From Melampsora larici-populina 98AG31 (Eukaryota; Basidiomycota; Pucciniomycetes; Pucciniales; Melampsoraceae): a stretch of DNA of 64,000 nt. This document shows positions 1 through 11,145 of this stretch, in pieces. Where the stretch lies: the NCBI RefSeq assembly GCF_000204055.1, contig NW_006768776.1:208105-272104 (forward strand), given 5' to 3'. Both the position numbers and the translations under genes were made by a program. Numbering within the stretch: the stretch's first letter is position 1; every line of letters begins with the position of its first letter. A model generated the notes under the pieces. The model was given only the letters and a program-made list of their open reading frames with translations, ran no database searches and was not told the DNA's origin.

Positions 1-1710
1 TGCAAAATCCCGGCGTTGCTCATCTGCCGTTTCTTGTTGGTTCCAATTCTGTTTTGCATGACTAATTTTCGTAATTTGATGCAGTACCGTAGTGCAATCA
101 TCCAGCAGGATGTGGATCTTCTGATGTCCGCTACAATCGCTTTATGCTTTTGGAACATCTCCGCTGACCTCTTCATGTGGTAGAATTCGTCGACGTATCT
201 GATGAACAAGTCTATGCAATCCATCCATTCGCCGTAAGAAAGGAGGAGCTTGTCTCGTGGTGTTAGACCTGAGTACATTGGCACGTCATCCCCCTCTTGT
301 AACTCCTTTACTGACTTCACTTTCTTTAATCCAGCCTTTTCGATGTCTCTATCAATCCAGTCTGCGTTGAACACCGTTAGAGGTACGTAGGCCGTCAATT
401 TTGTCATACGTTGGTGGAAACTATTGGATAGTTTCAGTAAGTTGTTGTTGGATAATTCTTGGTCGTCTACAAATACGATTTCTTTCTCAGGGTCTGTTAG
501 GTTCCCTTCTTCTTCTGACGATGACTCTACGGGTCTCTCCTTCTTTTTTGAGCCCGAGTTCTGCTGGTTTCCTCTTACTGACAGGTTTGCGGTTCTGATG
601 CGGGCAGAGCTGAGCGCTTGATTTCGGTGCCTGGGTTTGTCCTCCCGTGAGGATTTTGCACCCGTACCGGTTGTGTCCCTCCTGTCGACTAGCTCTTCTA
701 GGAACTCGTCGTCTTGTATCAAGGACTCGGTTCGTGGTCTCCGGTCGCGATGGTGGTTGAGTTCCGTGTCGCGGTTTTCTCTTCTGCCTCTTGACTCTTC
801 CGGATCAAATGGAATCTGTCCGTATGTCGCGCGAAAGGCATGCAGCATCGTTCTCCCTAGGAGTGGGTCTTGGTTGTCGTATGCGTTTACGATGGTTCGC
901 CACCAGCGTTACGACTCTCCAGCATGGCGTCTGTACGGGGTGTAGATCACGTGTCTTGTTAGTTCCCATTCTTTCTGCTCGGGACTTCTTCTCTTCGATT
1001 TTCTTAACGAAATCACTCTTTCTTAGGATGGGCCGTTCAACATCTCAACTGCTGCCTCCTGTATGGGCTTTCCTGACGTCACTGGGTACGGTCTCATCTA
1101 CGTCACCCCCCCTCAACGTCGTGGACAATTGGGGGCTATTAGTTACGGATGGGCACATCGACATCCTGTACACCTATTGACGGTCACTTCAATGTCTGTC
1201 TTCTTGACGGTCACTTCAACGTCTGCATACCTGACGGTCACTTCAACGTCTATCTTCAGGTACATTCACGTACATGGTTTTTGTGATTTCATGGAAGGCA
1301 TCATGACCAGGGAAAGGGGCTGATGGAGTTTGTGGATTCGTAAAGTAATCTTCTTACCTTGGTTAGGGTCCCTTTCTGTGTTTATTACCCCCCTACGACT
1401 CCTCCTCCTCCGTTGTCTCCCTTCTTGGTAGTCTCTCTACTCCTTCTCTTGGGTCCGCTCGCGGGTTGGTCTGTGTAGACTTCGCGCTCCGGGCTGATTT
1501 GTCTCCGCTAGCGTTTTCCGGTGGCTCGTTGAAGTCGTTCTGGGGATCATCATCATCTTGGTGTGTGTAGTCCACGTAGGGTTGATCCGTGTTGTTTGCG
1601 TCTTCTCTGTTCCTTGATCTGTTCCTTGTGCTGGGACCAGACTCTCCGTTAATTAGAGCGATTTCAGCCAGTCTTCTCGATTGTGCTAGTTCTTCTGCCA
1701 ACGTTACCAT
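1..1710 (-). pseudogene. LTR-retrotransposon gag remnant, running off left edge
   Basis: Reading the minus strand, a methionine at 1710 opens a gag-like N-terminus (MVTLAEELAQSRRLAEIALI, then an acidic, Ser/Arg-rich stretch) that stops at 1393. After about 370 bp without clear coding, a second open stretch runs from 1022 to the left edge. Its basic region contains PYRRHAGES and later FRATYGQIPFDPEE, and it leads into a fold-like segment with KLTAYVPLTVFN and DWIDRDIEKAG. In-frame TAA codons at 1023-1025 and 909-911 break it. The basic linker followed by a helical domain, together with my recollection of similar rust retroelement proteins, points to a Gag; no protease or reverse transcriptase is inside the window. 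Coding continues past base 1, so the element is truncated by the window edge as well as mutated. The exact LTR family is not assigned. Confidence 0.6.
1177..1257. repeat. 27-bp tandem repeat, three copies
   Basis: Copies start at 1177, 1204 and 1231 with exact 27-bp spacing and share the core TGACGGTCACTTCAACGTCT (first copy has one C-to-T). The array lies in the non-coding gap that separates the two halves of the gag remnant. Each unit contains a GACG...CGTC inverted pair. No function can be read from it. Confidence 0.85.
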
Positions 1711-2676
1711 CTTGTTGTACTTCCTTGCTTCGTAAGCGTATTTGAAAGGATTGATATATTTGGTAGAAATGAAATGAAAGCAGAAGGTTGGGTGAATCGA
1801 GTTCTTGACTATGCGGGACGAGGACAGACGTGCGAGAGGGTGTGAGGATGGAGGGAAATCTTCTCCATCTCCACAGGTGTGAACCTTCTCCTTGGAAGGT
1901 TCCCTCTCGGCACAAGCATGTATGCTTATAGTCTGACACAACCCGCCTCTCAGTCATGGAACTCGTCGCCATGTCGTCCCTTGGATGGCGTCCCCAAAGA
2001 AATTTTGAATCAGCGGCTTGTAGCGGATCAGACAGACGCTCCAGAAAGCCAGAACAGTTTGTCAAAATTTGTCAGATTTTTCAATGATATTAGTGAGAAC
2101 CAGATATCTTCCTTACGCGTTCAAATGATTTGAACATTAGCACAATAAGTTACAAGAATTGGGCAATAATTGGATTGACACAGCAAGAGCAATTTTAGTT
2201 GAAAGCAATCAAGATGATAAGAAGTATATGTAGGCTCTGTTCTATGAGTATGACTTGTTTCTATAAGGGTTTTTATGAATTCCAAAATCCTTTCAAATCT
2301 CTTCTACTTCCTTCTTAATTGATTTGGATCTCTTGAGTAAACCAACCTTAGTTGAAGAAGATGTAAACTAAAAAGTTTAGGCCAAGTAAATAAAGAAAAC
2401 CACTGTTTGATTGCAGGTTCCAAAATAATCCATCTCTTAATTGACAACAACATTTTAAAACTTTTAGATTTTGACACTTTCAAAGTTAATCAGTCAATTT
2501 ATAATTTCCTTGAGCGCGTAACATATTTGAGCATTAGATTCATAAGGTACTAATACTATTGTTGGACAAAACATAAGGAAAATTTTCTCAAAAGAACCAC
2601 AAGCAGCATGAAAGTATAACTCATCATATTCTTTGACAAAGATATCCCCTCTCAGTTTGAAACATAGATGTGTGTT
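1711..2676. other. intergenic, no gene seen
   Basis: AT-rich from about 2100 onward. No coding stretch with conserved motifs, no LTR boundary for the leftmost gag remnant and no RNA gene could be recognised. Part of 1711-2130 may be the 5' untranslated region of the gag remnant. Confidence 0.5.
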
Positions 2677-4446
2677 TCAATCAATCAAGAGTTTGATGTT
2701 GTAAGCATCCCGAATTTCATCCACTTCCTCCTTAGCTATCATCCCATGTGCCCGAGAAAGACTCAAAACCGAGAGCTTAGGCCAAGTAGATATAGACAAG
2801 TGATGCTTCATCAACTCCCACTGTTCATTCTTCAGACTTATACCACATTTCAACAATTCTATATCTTTACAGTTTTCAAAGCTAAACATTAGATTGATAG
2901 CTGCAAGGGAATCCACGGTGAGTTCCTTGAGAACCGGGAGATCAAACCGAGCGTTCACATCTAGTTCGTCTGAAGATTGCCCAAGCCCAAGCGCAAGGTG
3001 AAGTCTAATAAGAGAAGGTGCAGACTGAGAACCGCTGAGTAGTCCGTGCAATGCGCGAGTTGACAATCCGGGACAAGAATCGAGTTCCAGAGTCTCAAGT
3101 CGTTGAAGCCAGGCGTTCAAGGTCCAAGTCCCATCCTCGCATGTGACTTGCTCGAAACGTATTTTGCGAAGCTTCTCTTGCTGAGCCAAGGTCCATCCCA
3201 AAGATTCTTCTATGGCTTCCTGCCTGAAACCAAAGCGGCAGAGTTCCAATGATACGAGAGATTTCAATCCTCGGAGAAGACTAATCACAAATTCATCTGC
3301 TTGTAGGAGTCTGGTGTGGTCACGGTTCTCTAATTTCAGAGCTTGAAGATTTGGGAGAGGGCTAATTTCCAGTACGCGTCCCAAGCGGGCCAATTCCCCT
3401 TCGGCCACGTGATAAGGAATGATTACAGACACAGACTCTAGATTAGGACACGATTTGAGAATCTTCTCGACGTTCTCCGAGCGAATTCCGTATCTAACGT
3501 CTTTTATCCACCCCGGCGATGCGGGTATAGCACATAACATGGTGTTATCATACTTATGCTTTTCAATGTCCATAAAATTATAGCTATTGCGATCAAGACA
3601 GCTGTCTGCCAACTCAAATCCAAAGGATTTTACTTTTTCACCATATTTTGAGAGTAACATGTTGGTCCAAAGTGACATAGGAGCAGGACGTGCGCTGGGC
3701 AATTGAATCTTCTAAAAACACATAGATTCAAATAAAACGGTATAAGCGACTCGGCTTTCAATCTATAGATCAACGCGGGAATATGTGTGCAAACGTACCT
3801 GCCACAACTTGGGAAGGCAAAGCCTGTGAGACATCCGATTGACTACAGCCAGGTTTTGAAACGTATTGAGAATCGGTGGACCACAGTGATCGTAGTATAC
3901 TTTGTATGCCGGACCCTTCCCGCTGAAAGTAGGTGGCTCGTGTACTTCCAGACGTGCCAGTTCTCTCTCTTTGATGACATTGAATTCGGAAATAGACTGC
4001 TCGTGAACAATGTCGACAATATTTTGCATGATATCTTCAATTTGTAAGATGCCTGCAATTTTGTGCCTACTGGCGATGCATTCAGCCTGTGGATTCAATG
4101 GGAGAGCATTGCATTGAACTGTCAAGATTCGAAAAGCATCTTTGGCCGAGCCATCAATCTTAAGGTCCAGTTGCAGGTCTTCGTCAATTGACCAGAAGAT
4201 CAGGTTGAACACTACTTCGTCCAACTGGCGATCGTGTTGGTCTGCTTCATGAGATAAATAGGTGGTTGAACCAGTAAGACTGCGTATCGTCACTTTTAGT
4301 TGTCGCTCCCATATATTGAAGTTGTCGCCATTCTTCTTTAGCTGGGTGATACGCTTGGCCATTTCTTGAAGCCCACATAAAAAGGTGGGGCTTCTGGTGG
4401 TGGTAATAACGGAGTCATGATGCTGGGATAAGGATTGAGGGTCCAT
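2677..4446 (-). CDS. F-box/LRR family protein with N-terminal Gag-like domain (copy A)
   Basis: Two exons, 4446-3799 and 3711-2677, about 560 aa. The 87-bp intron has donor GTACGT after ...LPKLWQ and acceptor TTTTAG before KIQLPSARPAPMSLW; its position is identical in all copies. Residues about 20-125 (LKKNGDNFNIWERQLKV, then WSIDEDLQ, then IDGSAKDAFRIL) resemble the Gag helical domain of Ty1/copia elements. Residues about 135-215 look like an F-box, ending with the conserved LAVVNR...LCLPKLWQ. Exon 2 has irregular leucine-rich repeats (NLQALKLEN, SLVSLELCRF, LETLELDSC, LSVLSLSRA). By family knowledge, F-box/LRR proteins are substrate adaptors of SCF ubiquitin ligases; that role here is inference. 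The F-box core (IEDIMQNIVDIV) is more diverged than in copies C and E. The start at 4446 (MDPQSL) aligns with copy B's MDASSS; an upstream in-frame ATG at 4464 is possible. Confidence 0.75.
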
Positions 4447-4779
4447 AAAGCCTATGAAGTTCACGTCTGGAAGGTAACTGATATAGAGTGATTCACTATT
4501 GAGATGGGTCCGGTGATTGAGTTGTTTGTGATTTCTTTTATAACTCGGTATTTGATCAGAAGCTTAACAACAACGGACAAAGGAGATCGAGTACAAATTC
4601 GATGTGGATCCATTGGTTTGGTTTCGTTCAAAGGGCTTTTGATTGAACATGCCGCACTATCTCCAAGTTATATGATCTCTTAGAAACAAGTCCAAGCTTT
4701 TGATAGATGTATGACGCTTTTGTTCAACGATAAATAGTTTATCTTGAACAACCTCATATGATTTCATCTGGAAAAATCA

Positions 4780-5380
4780 AATATATGTACTGAGTCTGAG
4801 ATATAAGCACGATTGATTCACATTACTAACTTTCAACACCCTCAGGCTCAGCGTATGGAGGTTGGACAAAGAGTGACCATTCAGCTCATGAAGAGTCATG
4901 AGGAGTCATGAGACCAATGGATCTTAAAAAAACCAAAGCCTGTGTTATCATATATGTATATAGTGGCATAAAGAGGGCTAATCCAAATTGAAAACTCCCC
5001 AGAACATCGCGTATTGAGGTTTGGAAAGGGTAATAATTCACCCTTGAGATCAATGGATCTTCAAGTAACCAAAGCCTTTACCGTACATATATAAAGTGAC
5101 ATATAAGCAGGACTGATTGAAAGTATAACTCTGAAGAAGCTCGGCGTCTGGAGGTTCAATATGTTCAATTCAGACCATGGACGTTGAGTTTAATCTTGTT
5201 TGCCTGTTCATATTGTTGGATCATGATGACCGAGGGAAAAGGAGATGAAAAACCAATTTAACAAAGGAATCACTTTCTGTGACTTTGTAATCTGACCATA
5301 TTCAAGTTGTCTGCGAGCGATGATAGGTGATAATAGCCCCATTCAGGTCCTGAGGCCACTGAATCTTCAAATAATGGTAG
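4780..5380. repeat. degenerate ~150-bp tandem repeats upstream of copy A
   Basis: At least three diverged units can be aligned by eye. Each has ATATAAGC/ATAAAG, then GATTG or AATTG, then a TATGGAGG / TTGAGG / CTGGAGG block, then AATGGATCTT and AACCAAAGCC. A fourth partial unit ends with CTGAATCTTCAAATAATGG near 5375. They occupy the 5' flank of the minus-strand copy A. No coding potential is seen. Function unknown. Confidence 0.5.
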
Positions 5381-5985
5381 ACTTTGTTTGAAGTCTCTGA
5401 AAATTATGCAAAAGGTACAATCTTAAAAGATTGCGAAGATTGATTTCTTTGTATATTTCACAATTCATCAAACTTGAACGTCAACAGTGTGGAATTTTAC
5501 TTGACTCACAATGGCGATAGATGCTACCCTGTCATCCAATAATCAACTTTTCTATCTATACCCTAGACAGTGACTCACAAATAACTCCTTTTACTCTTCT
5601 GGACTCAACTCTTGTAGGGTGTAGAATAAACCCTTACTCAATAAGTGTCTTAAAATCATTCACTTTCTCGCCAGGAGTTCTTTCAATTTCATATTTATGA
5701 TTATAACAGGATACATGGGTGTCAATTTCTATGCGAGGGTATTCCTCATAAAGAATCCAACAAGAGGAAAAAACAATCTGAAATGAAATGAAAACATAAA
5801 TTGTCAGAGTTTTTTGGAGGAAGAGAATCACAATCACTCCATAATTATAAAGTACAAAGTCAATAATAATGGTCTTTCTATTTATGACGTAAAAAAAGAT
5901 GGCTACAGTTCCTTAGATAACACTTGATCTTGAATTGAATTCGATATGTCTCCATTATTCTATCCTAGTAAACAAAGTCAAGAAG
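5381..5985. other. intergenic between copies A and B, nothing recognised
   Basis: AT-rich spacer between the degenerate repeats upstream of copy A and the 3' end of copy B. A short open frame on the minus strand (5837-5634) has no recognisable motif or partner and is treated as chance. Confidence 0.5.
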
Positions 5986-7830
5986 CTAATCCCATGGCGC
6001 TTTTGAGGAATATCCTCCACTTAGCATCAATTTTACGTTAAAATTCCCAATTTCATCCACCTCCTTCTGGGCTTGACCTGGGCTTCCCGCCAAAAACCAA
6101 GAGCGACGAAGATCCAAAACGGAGAGCTTGGGCCAAGTATCTGAATACAAAAGATCCTTTATCGAGTGCCATTGATCCTCTTTTATCTCAGAATCGCATT
6201 TAACAAATTGAAGATTTTTACAGTCTTTGAAGTTTGGAAGGGGGATGTCACTAATCAGGTAGAGTCGTTTGAGAGCCGGTAGATCAAATTGGGAGTTCGG
6301 TTTTGATTCGTCTGGGGATTCGTCATACATCTCAAGAATCGAAAGATCATATCGATTGTTCAGATGTGACCCGGATTGGCATTCGCCAAGGTGTATCTGA
6401 AGTGTAGTAAGATCAGGGGCAGATCCGCTGAGTAGTTTGTGTAATATTCCAACAGAAACTCCACTGCAACAATCAATTTCAATTTCCGTGAGTCGTTTAG
6501 GCCAAGAATTTAAGTTCCAAGTTTGATCTAGGCACTTGACATGTTGAAGACGTAATTTTCGAAGGTTCAGATGCTCAGCTACATTCCATCCGAAGGATTC
6601 TTTTATGGCTTTACGGTCATCGAACTCAAACTTAGTTACTTCCAATGACACTACTGAAGTCAGCATTCGAAGAAGGCTGATCACAAATTCACCTGAAAGT
6701 CCGCCTTCAGAGTTTTCTAATCTCAAATGTGTAATCTTAGGGGCGAGTTTGAATACGAATTTCACACGCCGCAACATTGTATCAGAAAACGCTCCCACAT
6801 AAAGGCGGTTACGGTATGTGAAGCGTGGAATCTTCACTGAGAGCGACTCCAGGCCAGGACAGGCTAGAAAGACTTTCTTAATGTTCACAGTTCCGATCCC
6901 GTATACTACGTTGCGTATGATTCGATCAGTTGTGGCTACCCCACCTATCACTGTATTGTCATAAGCACTCCTTTCAGCATCCAAAAGGTTACAGGGTTCG
7001 TACTGCAGGCAGTTATCTTCCAGTTCGAACTTGAAAGATTTCACCACCTTTCCGTGTTTCAAGAGGATCTCATCGGTCCAGAGTGACATTGCACGAGGGA
7101 CGGCACTCGGGAATCGGATGGTCTGATCGATCGGTCGGATAGAATCAGACATACGTATTTTACTTTGAATTGTAGATCCAAGTGGGAATTCATAGAAAAA
7201 GAGCTTGCATACCTGCCACAACTTTGGGAGACAAATCCTATAAAACCTTCGATTAACCACGGCCAGGCTTTGAAAGGTGTTAAGGATCGGTGGTCCCTGG
7301 TAATCTGGGTAAACTTGAAACCCCGGAGAATTCTGGGGGACGGGTGCTACACGCTTCAACTTTCTTTCCTTGATCGATTTGTGTTCTGAAAGCGAAAAGT
7401 TGTATACAATGTTTATAATCTTTTCAAGAATCTCTTCGGGAAAATTGTCGCGACTTATTATGCATTCGATAAGAGAATTCGAGTTGATAGCATTGAATTG
7501 GTCTGATAAAACTCGAAAGGCATCTTGGACAGTCCTAACCGATTTGAGGCCGCGTTGAAGATCATCGTCAATCGAGCAGAATATGAAGTTGAGAACGAGT
7601 TCGTTGAGTTTTGGATCTCGCTTTTGAGCATCGTGTAGAAGGTAATCGTGTGTCCCGGTAAGATTACGTATCATGAATCTGAGTTGTCTTTCCCATACAT
7701 CGAAGTTGTCCTCACTCTTCTTTAGCTGAATGAAACACTTTGCAATGCTGAAACTTCTACAACAATCGGGACTATCAGCCTTGGGTGTGATGGTAGATTC
7801 ATGATGCTTGAACGAAGATGATGCGTCCAT
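5986..7830 (-). CDS. F-box/LRR family protein with N-terminal Gag-like domain (copy B)
   Basis: Exons 7830-7213 and 7122-5986, about 584 aa. The frame is open right through (614 aa), but the segment after ...CLPKLWQ is a 90-bp intron at the family's conserved site: donor GTATGC, acceptor GATCAG before TIRFPSAVPRAMSLW, which aligns with exon 2 of the other copies. Its length is a multiple of three with no stop, so an intron-retaining protein could be made. Domains: Gag-like about 30-135 (LKKSEDNFDVWERQLRF, IDDDLQ), F-box about 145-206 (FPEEILEKIINIVYN ... SLAVVNRRFYRICLPKLWQ), LRR about 240-584. A longer LRR insertion (SPDESKPNSQFDLP) repeats the neighbouring NNRYDLS segment. It lies head-to-tail with copy A. 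The SCF adaptor role is a family-level inference. Confidence 0.75.
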   Translation of the reverse strand: MDASSSFKHHESTITPKADSPDCCRSFSIAKCFIQLKKSEDNFDVWERQLRFMIRNLTGTHDYLLHDAQKRDPKLNELVLNFIFCSIDDDLQRGLKSVRTVQDAFRVLSDQFNAINSNSLIECIISRDNFPEEILEKIINIVYNFSLSEHKSIKERKLKRVAPVPQNSPGFQVYPDYQGPPILNTFQSLAVVNRRFYRICLPKLWQVCKLFFYEFPLGSTIQSKIRMSDSIRPIDQTIRFPSAVPRAMSLWTDEILLKHGKVVKSFKFELEDNCLQYEPCNLLDAERSAYDNTVIGGVATTDRIIRNVVYGIGTVNIKKVFLACPGLESLSVKIPRFTYRNRLYVGAFSDTMLRRVKFVFKLAPKITHLRLENSEGGLSGEFVISLLRMLTSVVSLEVTKFEFDDRKAIKESFGWNVAEHLNLRKLRLQHVKCLDQTWNLNSWPKRLTEIEIDCCSGVSVGILHKLLSGSAPDLTTLQIHLGECQSGSHLNNRYDLSILEMYDESPDESKPNSQFDLPALKRLYLISDIPLPNFKDCKNLQFVKCDSEIKEDQWHSIKDLLYSDTWPKLSVLDLRRSWFLAGSPGQAQKEVDEIGNFNVKLMLSGGYSSKAPWD

Positions 7831-8630
7831 AACACCTTTAAACTTGAATTGGGCAGGCAGATAGACTTGTGAGATGGCGTTCGCTGTCTTTTATGTATGT
7901 ATTTGAATGAAAGATGTTACGATTTTGTTTGATCTTCTTGATCGACGGATGGTAAAAGGGTCTTCGTAGCTACAAGAAGTTTGTTCAATGCCTGATCTCC
8001 TTGGTATGCTGCTGGTCTAGAAGAAGGATCGCTCTTGAGTGAAAGTTGAAAATTAATGGACATGAAACAACTATTGAGGTGAGAGACGATATAAAGAGGA
8101 TAGCGCAATCTCAACAGGTACGACGCTCGCCGTCAATGGGAAGAAGTTGCTTGACCCTAACTTAACTAAGTCTAGTTAGGTCTAGTTAAGGTAGCGCTTG
8201 ACCTAGCCGAGCTACAGGTGAATTTACGGAAGAACAAATAGGCGGATAGCGATCTGTAGCGATGCTCTTACTCCGGCACTTCTGCGATATGTAGGGAGTC
8301 AGAGTCCTGTGCATGTCTGGGTGTAAGCGTGGATCGAGTTCCTCAGTGTGCTCGGAAAAGGTCAACAGCAGATTTCCAGAGATTTCCTCACCAAAGCAAT
8401 CTTAAGCCCTCAGTCCAAAAACACGACTTTAACAGCAAGTCCCTTTATATGCTGAGACATGCGGATTCAACTTGTTGAATGACAGCTGTCAGCATCGAGG
8501 GACTTTGTTCCTTTGTTGTCTGACTTGTTCTCCTTTGCTCTCCTTTGCTTTATCAACCACTCGATCTTCTTGAATAAAGTTCTTGACTTCATTCGCATTG
8601 CTCAGCGCACACATTGCTTATTGTTTAAAG
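7831..8630. other. intergenic between copy B and secreted-protein gene
   Basis: Serves as the 5' flank of both divergent genes (copy B, minus; secreted-protein gene, plus). It contains a short direct repeat of TCTAGTTA near 8170-8200. The promoter of the secreted-protein gene should lie in its right half, but no specific element is recognisable. No coding seen. Confidence 0.4.
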
Positions 8631-9518
8631 ATGAAGTTCATGATTATAATTCTATCAATATCCTTATATACTTCCTTCAGTTGTGGCCATAGCCCACCTG
8701 GCCGACTCGTGGCCCGCGACACATCGACAGGCGAAAATCAATGTACGCCTGTCACTGACAATGATCCGAACACCAATATTTTCAACTGCCCGGATAGTCA
8801 TCCAATCGATTTGAATGATTGTCAGCGGTAAGTGGTTCAGAGCTTGAAGCAATTCTTCCCCGTTACCTTGTACATATTTTCTTTTACTGACTTATTCATT
8901 TTTTGCTGGGCTGTTCCAGCGCTGGTCAGATAATGATTCAAAATGGATGGAGTAGTAGCGGGTATGGAACCTGCGGCGTGAGTGACATTTTCGTGAACAA
9001 ATCATCGTCGCGGTCGATCTGATCACTTTCTTGAACACTGCGTCCAGGTCTTGTACTTTGGGAAAGACGCCCAGGGGAAACTGGCACCAGTAGTTCCATA
9101 CAAAGAGTAAGCCTGCACGCGTGTCCGTGAAATATATGTCGCTGATCTATGTTTGCTGTACATATCCACTTTCTTCAGCTTGACCGCGACCATTTTAAAG
9201 AACTCACTCAACAGCTTTACAGTCGACTGTTGCCCTGAAGTTAAAACCGAGGTACATCATTCGGCCTAATTTGTCCGATTTCCATACTAGTTTATATGGT
9301 TAAGTTTGGTTCTGACTCGCAGCCTTTTATCATTTTGATCTTGATTTTTACAGTTCGAACACCCAATTCATAGTGATCTACCTCTAGACCCCGGGACTGC
9401 CGACGGTTACACCATTCTATGTGTTGGCCGGTTAGACACGCCCTATCAGGATGCTAGGCCCCTGGACGACAAAGATGTCAGCATCTTGATAAGAGATAAT
9501 AAGAAAGACTTAGAGTGA
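8631..9518 (+). CDS. small secreted cysteine-containing protein, effector-like
   Basis: A five-exon gene of 183 aa that no single open frame shows. Exons: 8631-8827, 8920-8977, 9048-9106, 9179-9251 and 9354-9518. All donors are GT (GTAAGT, GTGAGT, GTAAGC, GTACAT) and all acceptors CAG; phases match throughout, ending at TGA 9516-9518. The protein starts MKFMIIILSISLYTSFSC, a good signal peptide, and has no internal hydrophobic segment. The mature part has about seven cysteines, including a CC pair in VDCCPE, and is otherwise polar. Size, signal peptide, cysteines and many short introns fit a candidate secreted effector of a plant-associated rust; that role is inference. I do not recognise a named domain. 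It is flanked by copy B on the other strand and by gene-poor DNA on the right. Confidence 0.75.
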
Positions 9519-11145
9519 ACAAAAGTGACCTTTCATTCTTCTGTCAGCTTTGTCATCTCATGAAGAAGTACATCAAAGCAACTGTTGAAGACTTGAATCA
9601 CAGGTTAATACTCTTTGTGATAGTCAGAGTGATGAGTATGAACACAAAAAAAGTAAACACCAAGCATTGTTATACACACATTTGATTACAAAAACCTATA
9701 TAAACGACTGCAATTCTACAGGAAGATTTTGAGACCCTACTTTCCTCTCTGCTTGTACTGTCATCCTACAATGACCTACAAAAATTCCACTTCTTTTGAC
9801 ACAAGATCCTCAAATTACAAATCTTGCTTCCTCAACCTTTCTTGCCTTGTATTGAGCAACTCCCATCTGAAAGAAATGTCTAGTGCTATTTTTTGCCTTA
9901 GCATAGCATGTTCCTTAATTGTGAATTATGCTCCTATTTGATCAGAAGCATTTGTTATGCAAGCATATGATTTAGCCCAACCATTGCTATGCTTATACAA
10001 GAATTTGATTTCAAAGAGTGCAAAAGCTATGGGTTCAACTTGCTATAGAGTATGGAGAGTATGGAGTACCAAGATTCTTTGCAATAACCCATACCAATGG
10101 GTTCATGGGTTATTGCAGATAATTCTGCCAAAAGGCAAGGTACAATTGTGGGCTGAACTAGTGTTTTGGAGTGTGCTGCACTAAATGCCTGTAGAGCTCA
10201 GCAGACAGCCCTCTCTCACACTTCAACTTCCTTACAATATTTATGTCTGATGTAAGTTGTGACAATATTGGGGGACTTGGGTAAACCGGAGTACACTGGC
10301 TAAGCAGGTAGTGTACCTACACTATGGAGTGCTCTGGGGCAGGTACATCTGGGTTGTTCTATCACTTGAAAAATTCTTCAAGAGTCCAGGTCTCAAGGCC
10401 ACTTCTGAGCAATTTTGGTTGAACAGAGAGTTGCATTTGTATCTTGCTGTTTGCTGTAGAAAAGCAAGTTGCACTAATTTCTTAAAGATAATCATCATAT
10501 CTGATGATCAATGTATCACAGTTGCAAGATAACATCACAGGGAAAATCACAAGCATAAATTTGAAATATCTGTATGATATCTATCAACATTACACATGAA
10601 GATACTTTTGAAGATCATCATCTTGAACAACTGTATTCTTTTTGCAAGATTCAGTTTTCTAAAAACATTACTCACTGGGCAAATGAGGATCTCAGAATCA
10701 GGACAAACATATTATACATAGATGATTGGCAAACAAATAGGAAAAGAAAGATAGATGAAAGAATGAGATTTAGTAGAATGAAGGAGTTTTTTGGTCCGGG
10801 TAAGGGACTGGCAATGGACTTGGGTGTGGAATAGGCTTGAGCAGGCTTTCAGGGGGAGTTTCATATGCAAATTTCACATTTTTGGGTTTTGACTCATTTG
10901 GCGCTCCACAGCCACTGTAAATGGAGGTGTGGGGAAATTTGAAGCACTTTGCATTGAAGCTCACTTTGTATTGAATATGAAAAATCTCCTGTTGCTCAGC
11001 CGGCCCCGGGAGATGGGACAATCAAAGGCATGGCTTTGTTACAAATCAAGGAGGCTTGGGTGTTACTTGAGCTAACCATTTTGAACCCAACCCTGCTGAA
11101 TCAGAGCATGGCTGATTTGTTAAAGCAGCATTTGATCTCAGACCA
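9519..11145. other. gene-poor AT-rich stretch, nothing assigned
   Basis: Several short open frames on both strands lack conserved motifs, introns with partners, or a codon bias different from the background. No RNA gene or element end could be identified. Confidence 0.4.

Noticed and set aside
401..1323. Plus-strand open frames at the left end
   Set aside because: The minus strand carries a long gag-like frame here; the plus-strand frames are Ser/Leu-rich shadows.
5986..7830. A single-exon 614-aa protein for copy B
   Set aside because: The site of the conserved family intron has good GT-AG signals and the exon 2 junction aligns with copies A, C and E; continuous reading is due to intron length being a multiple of three.
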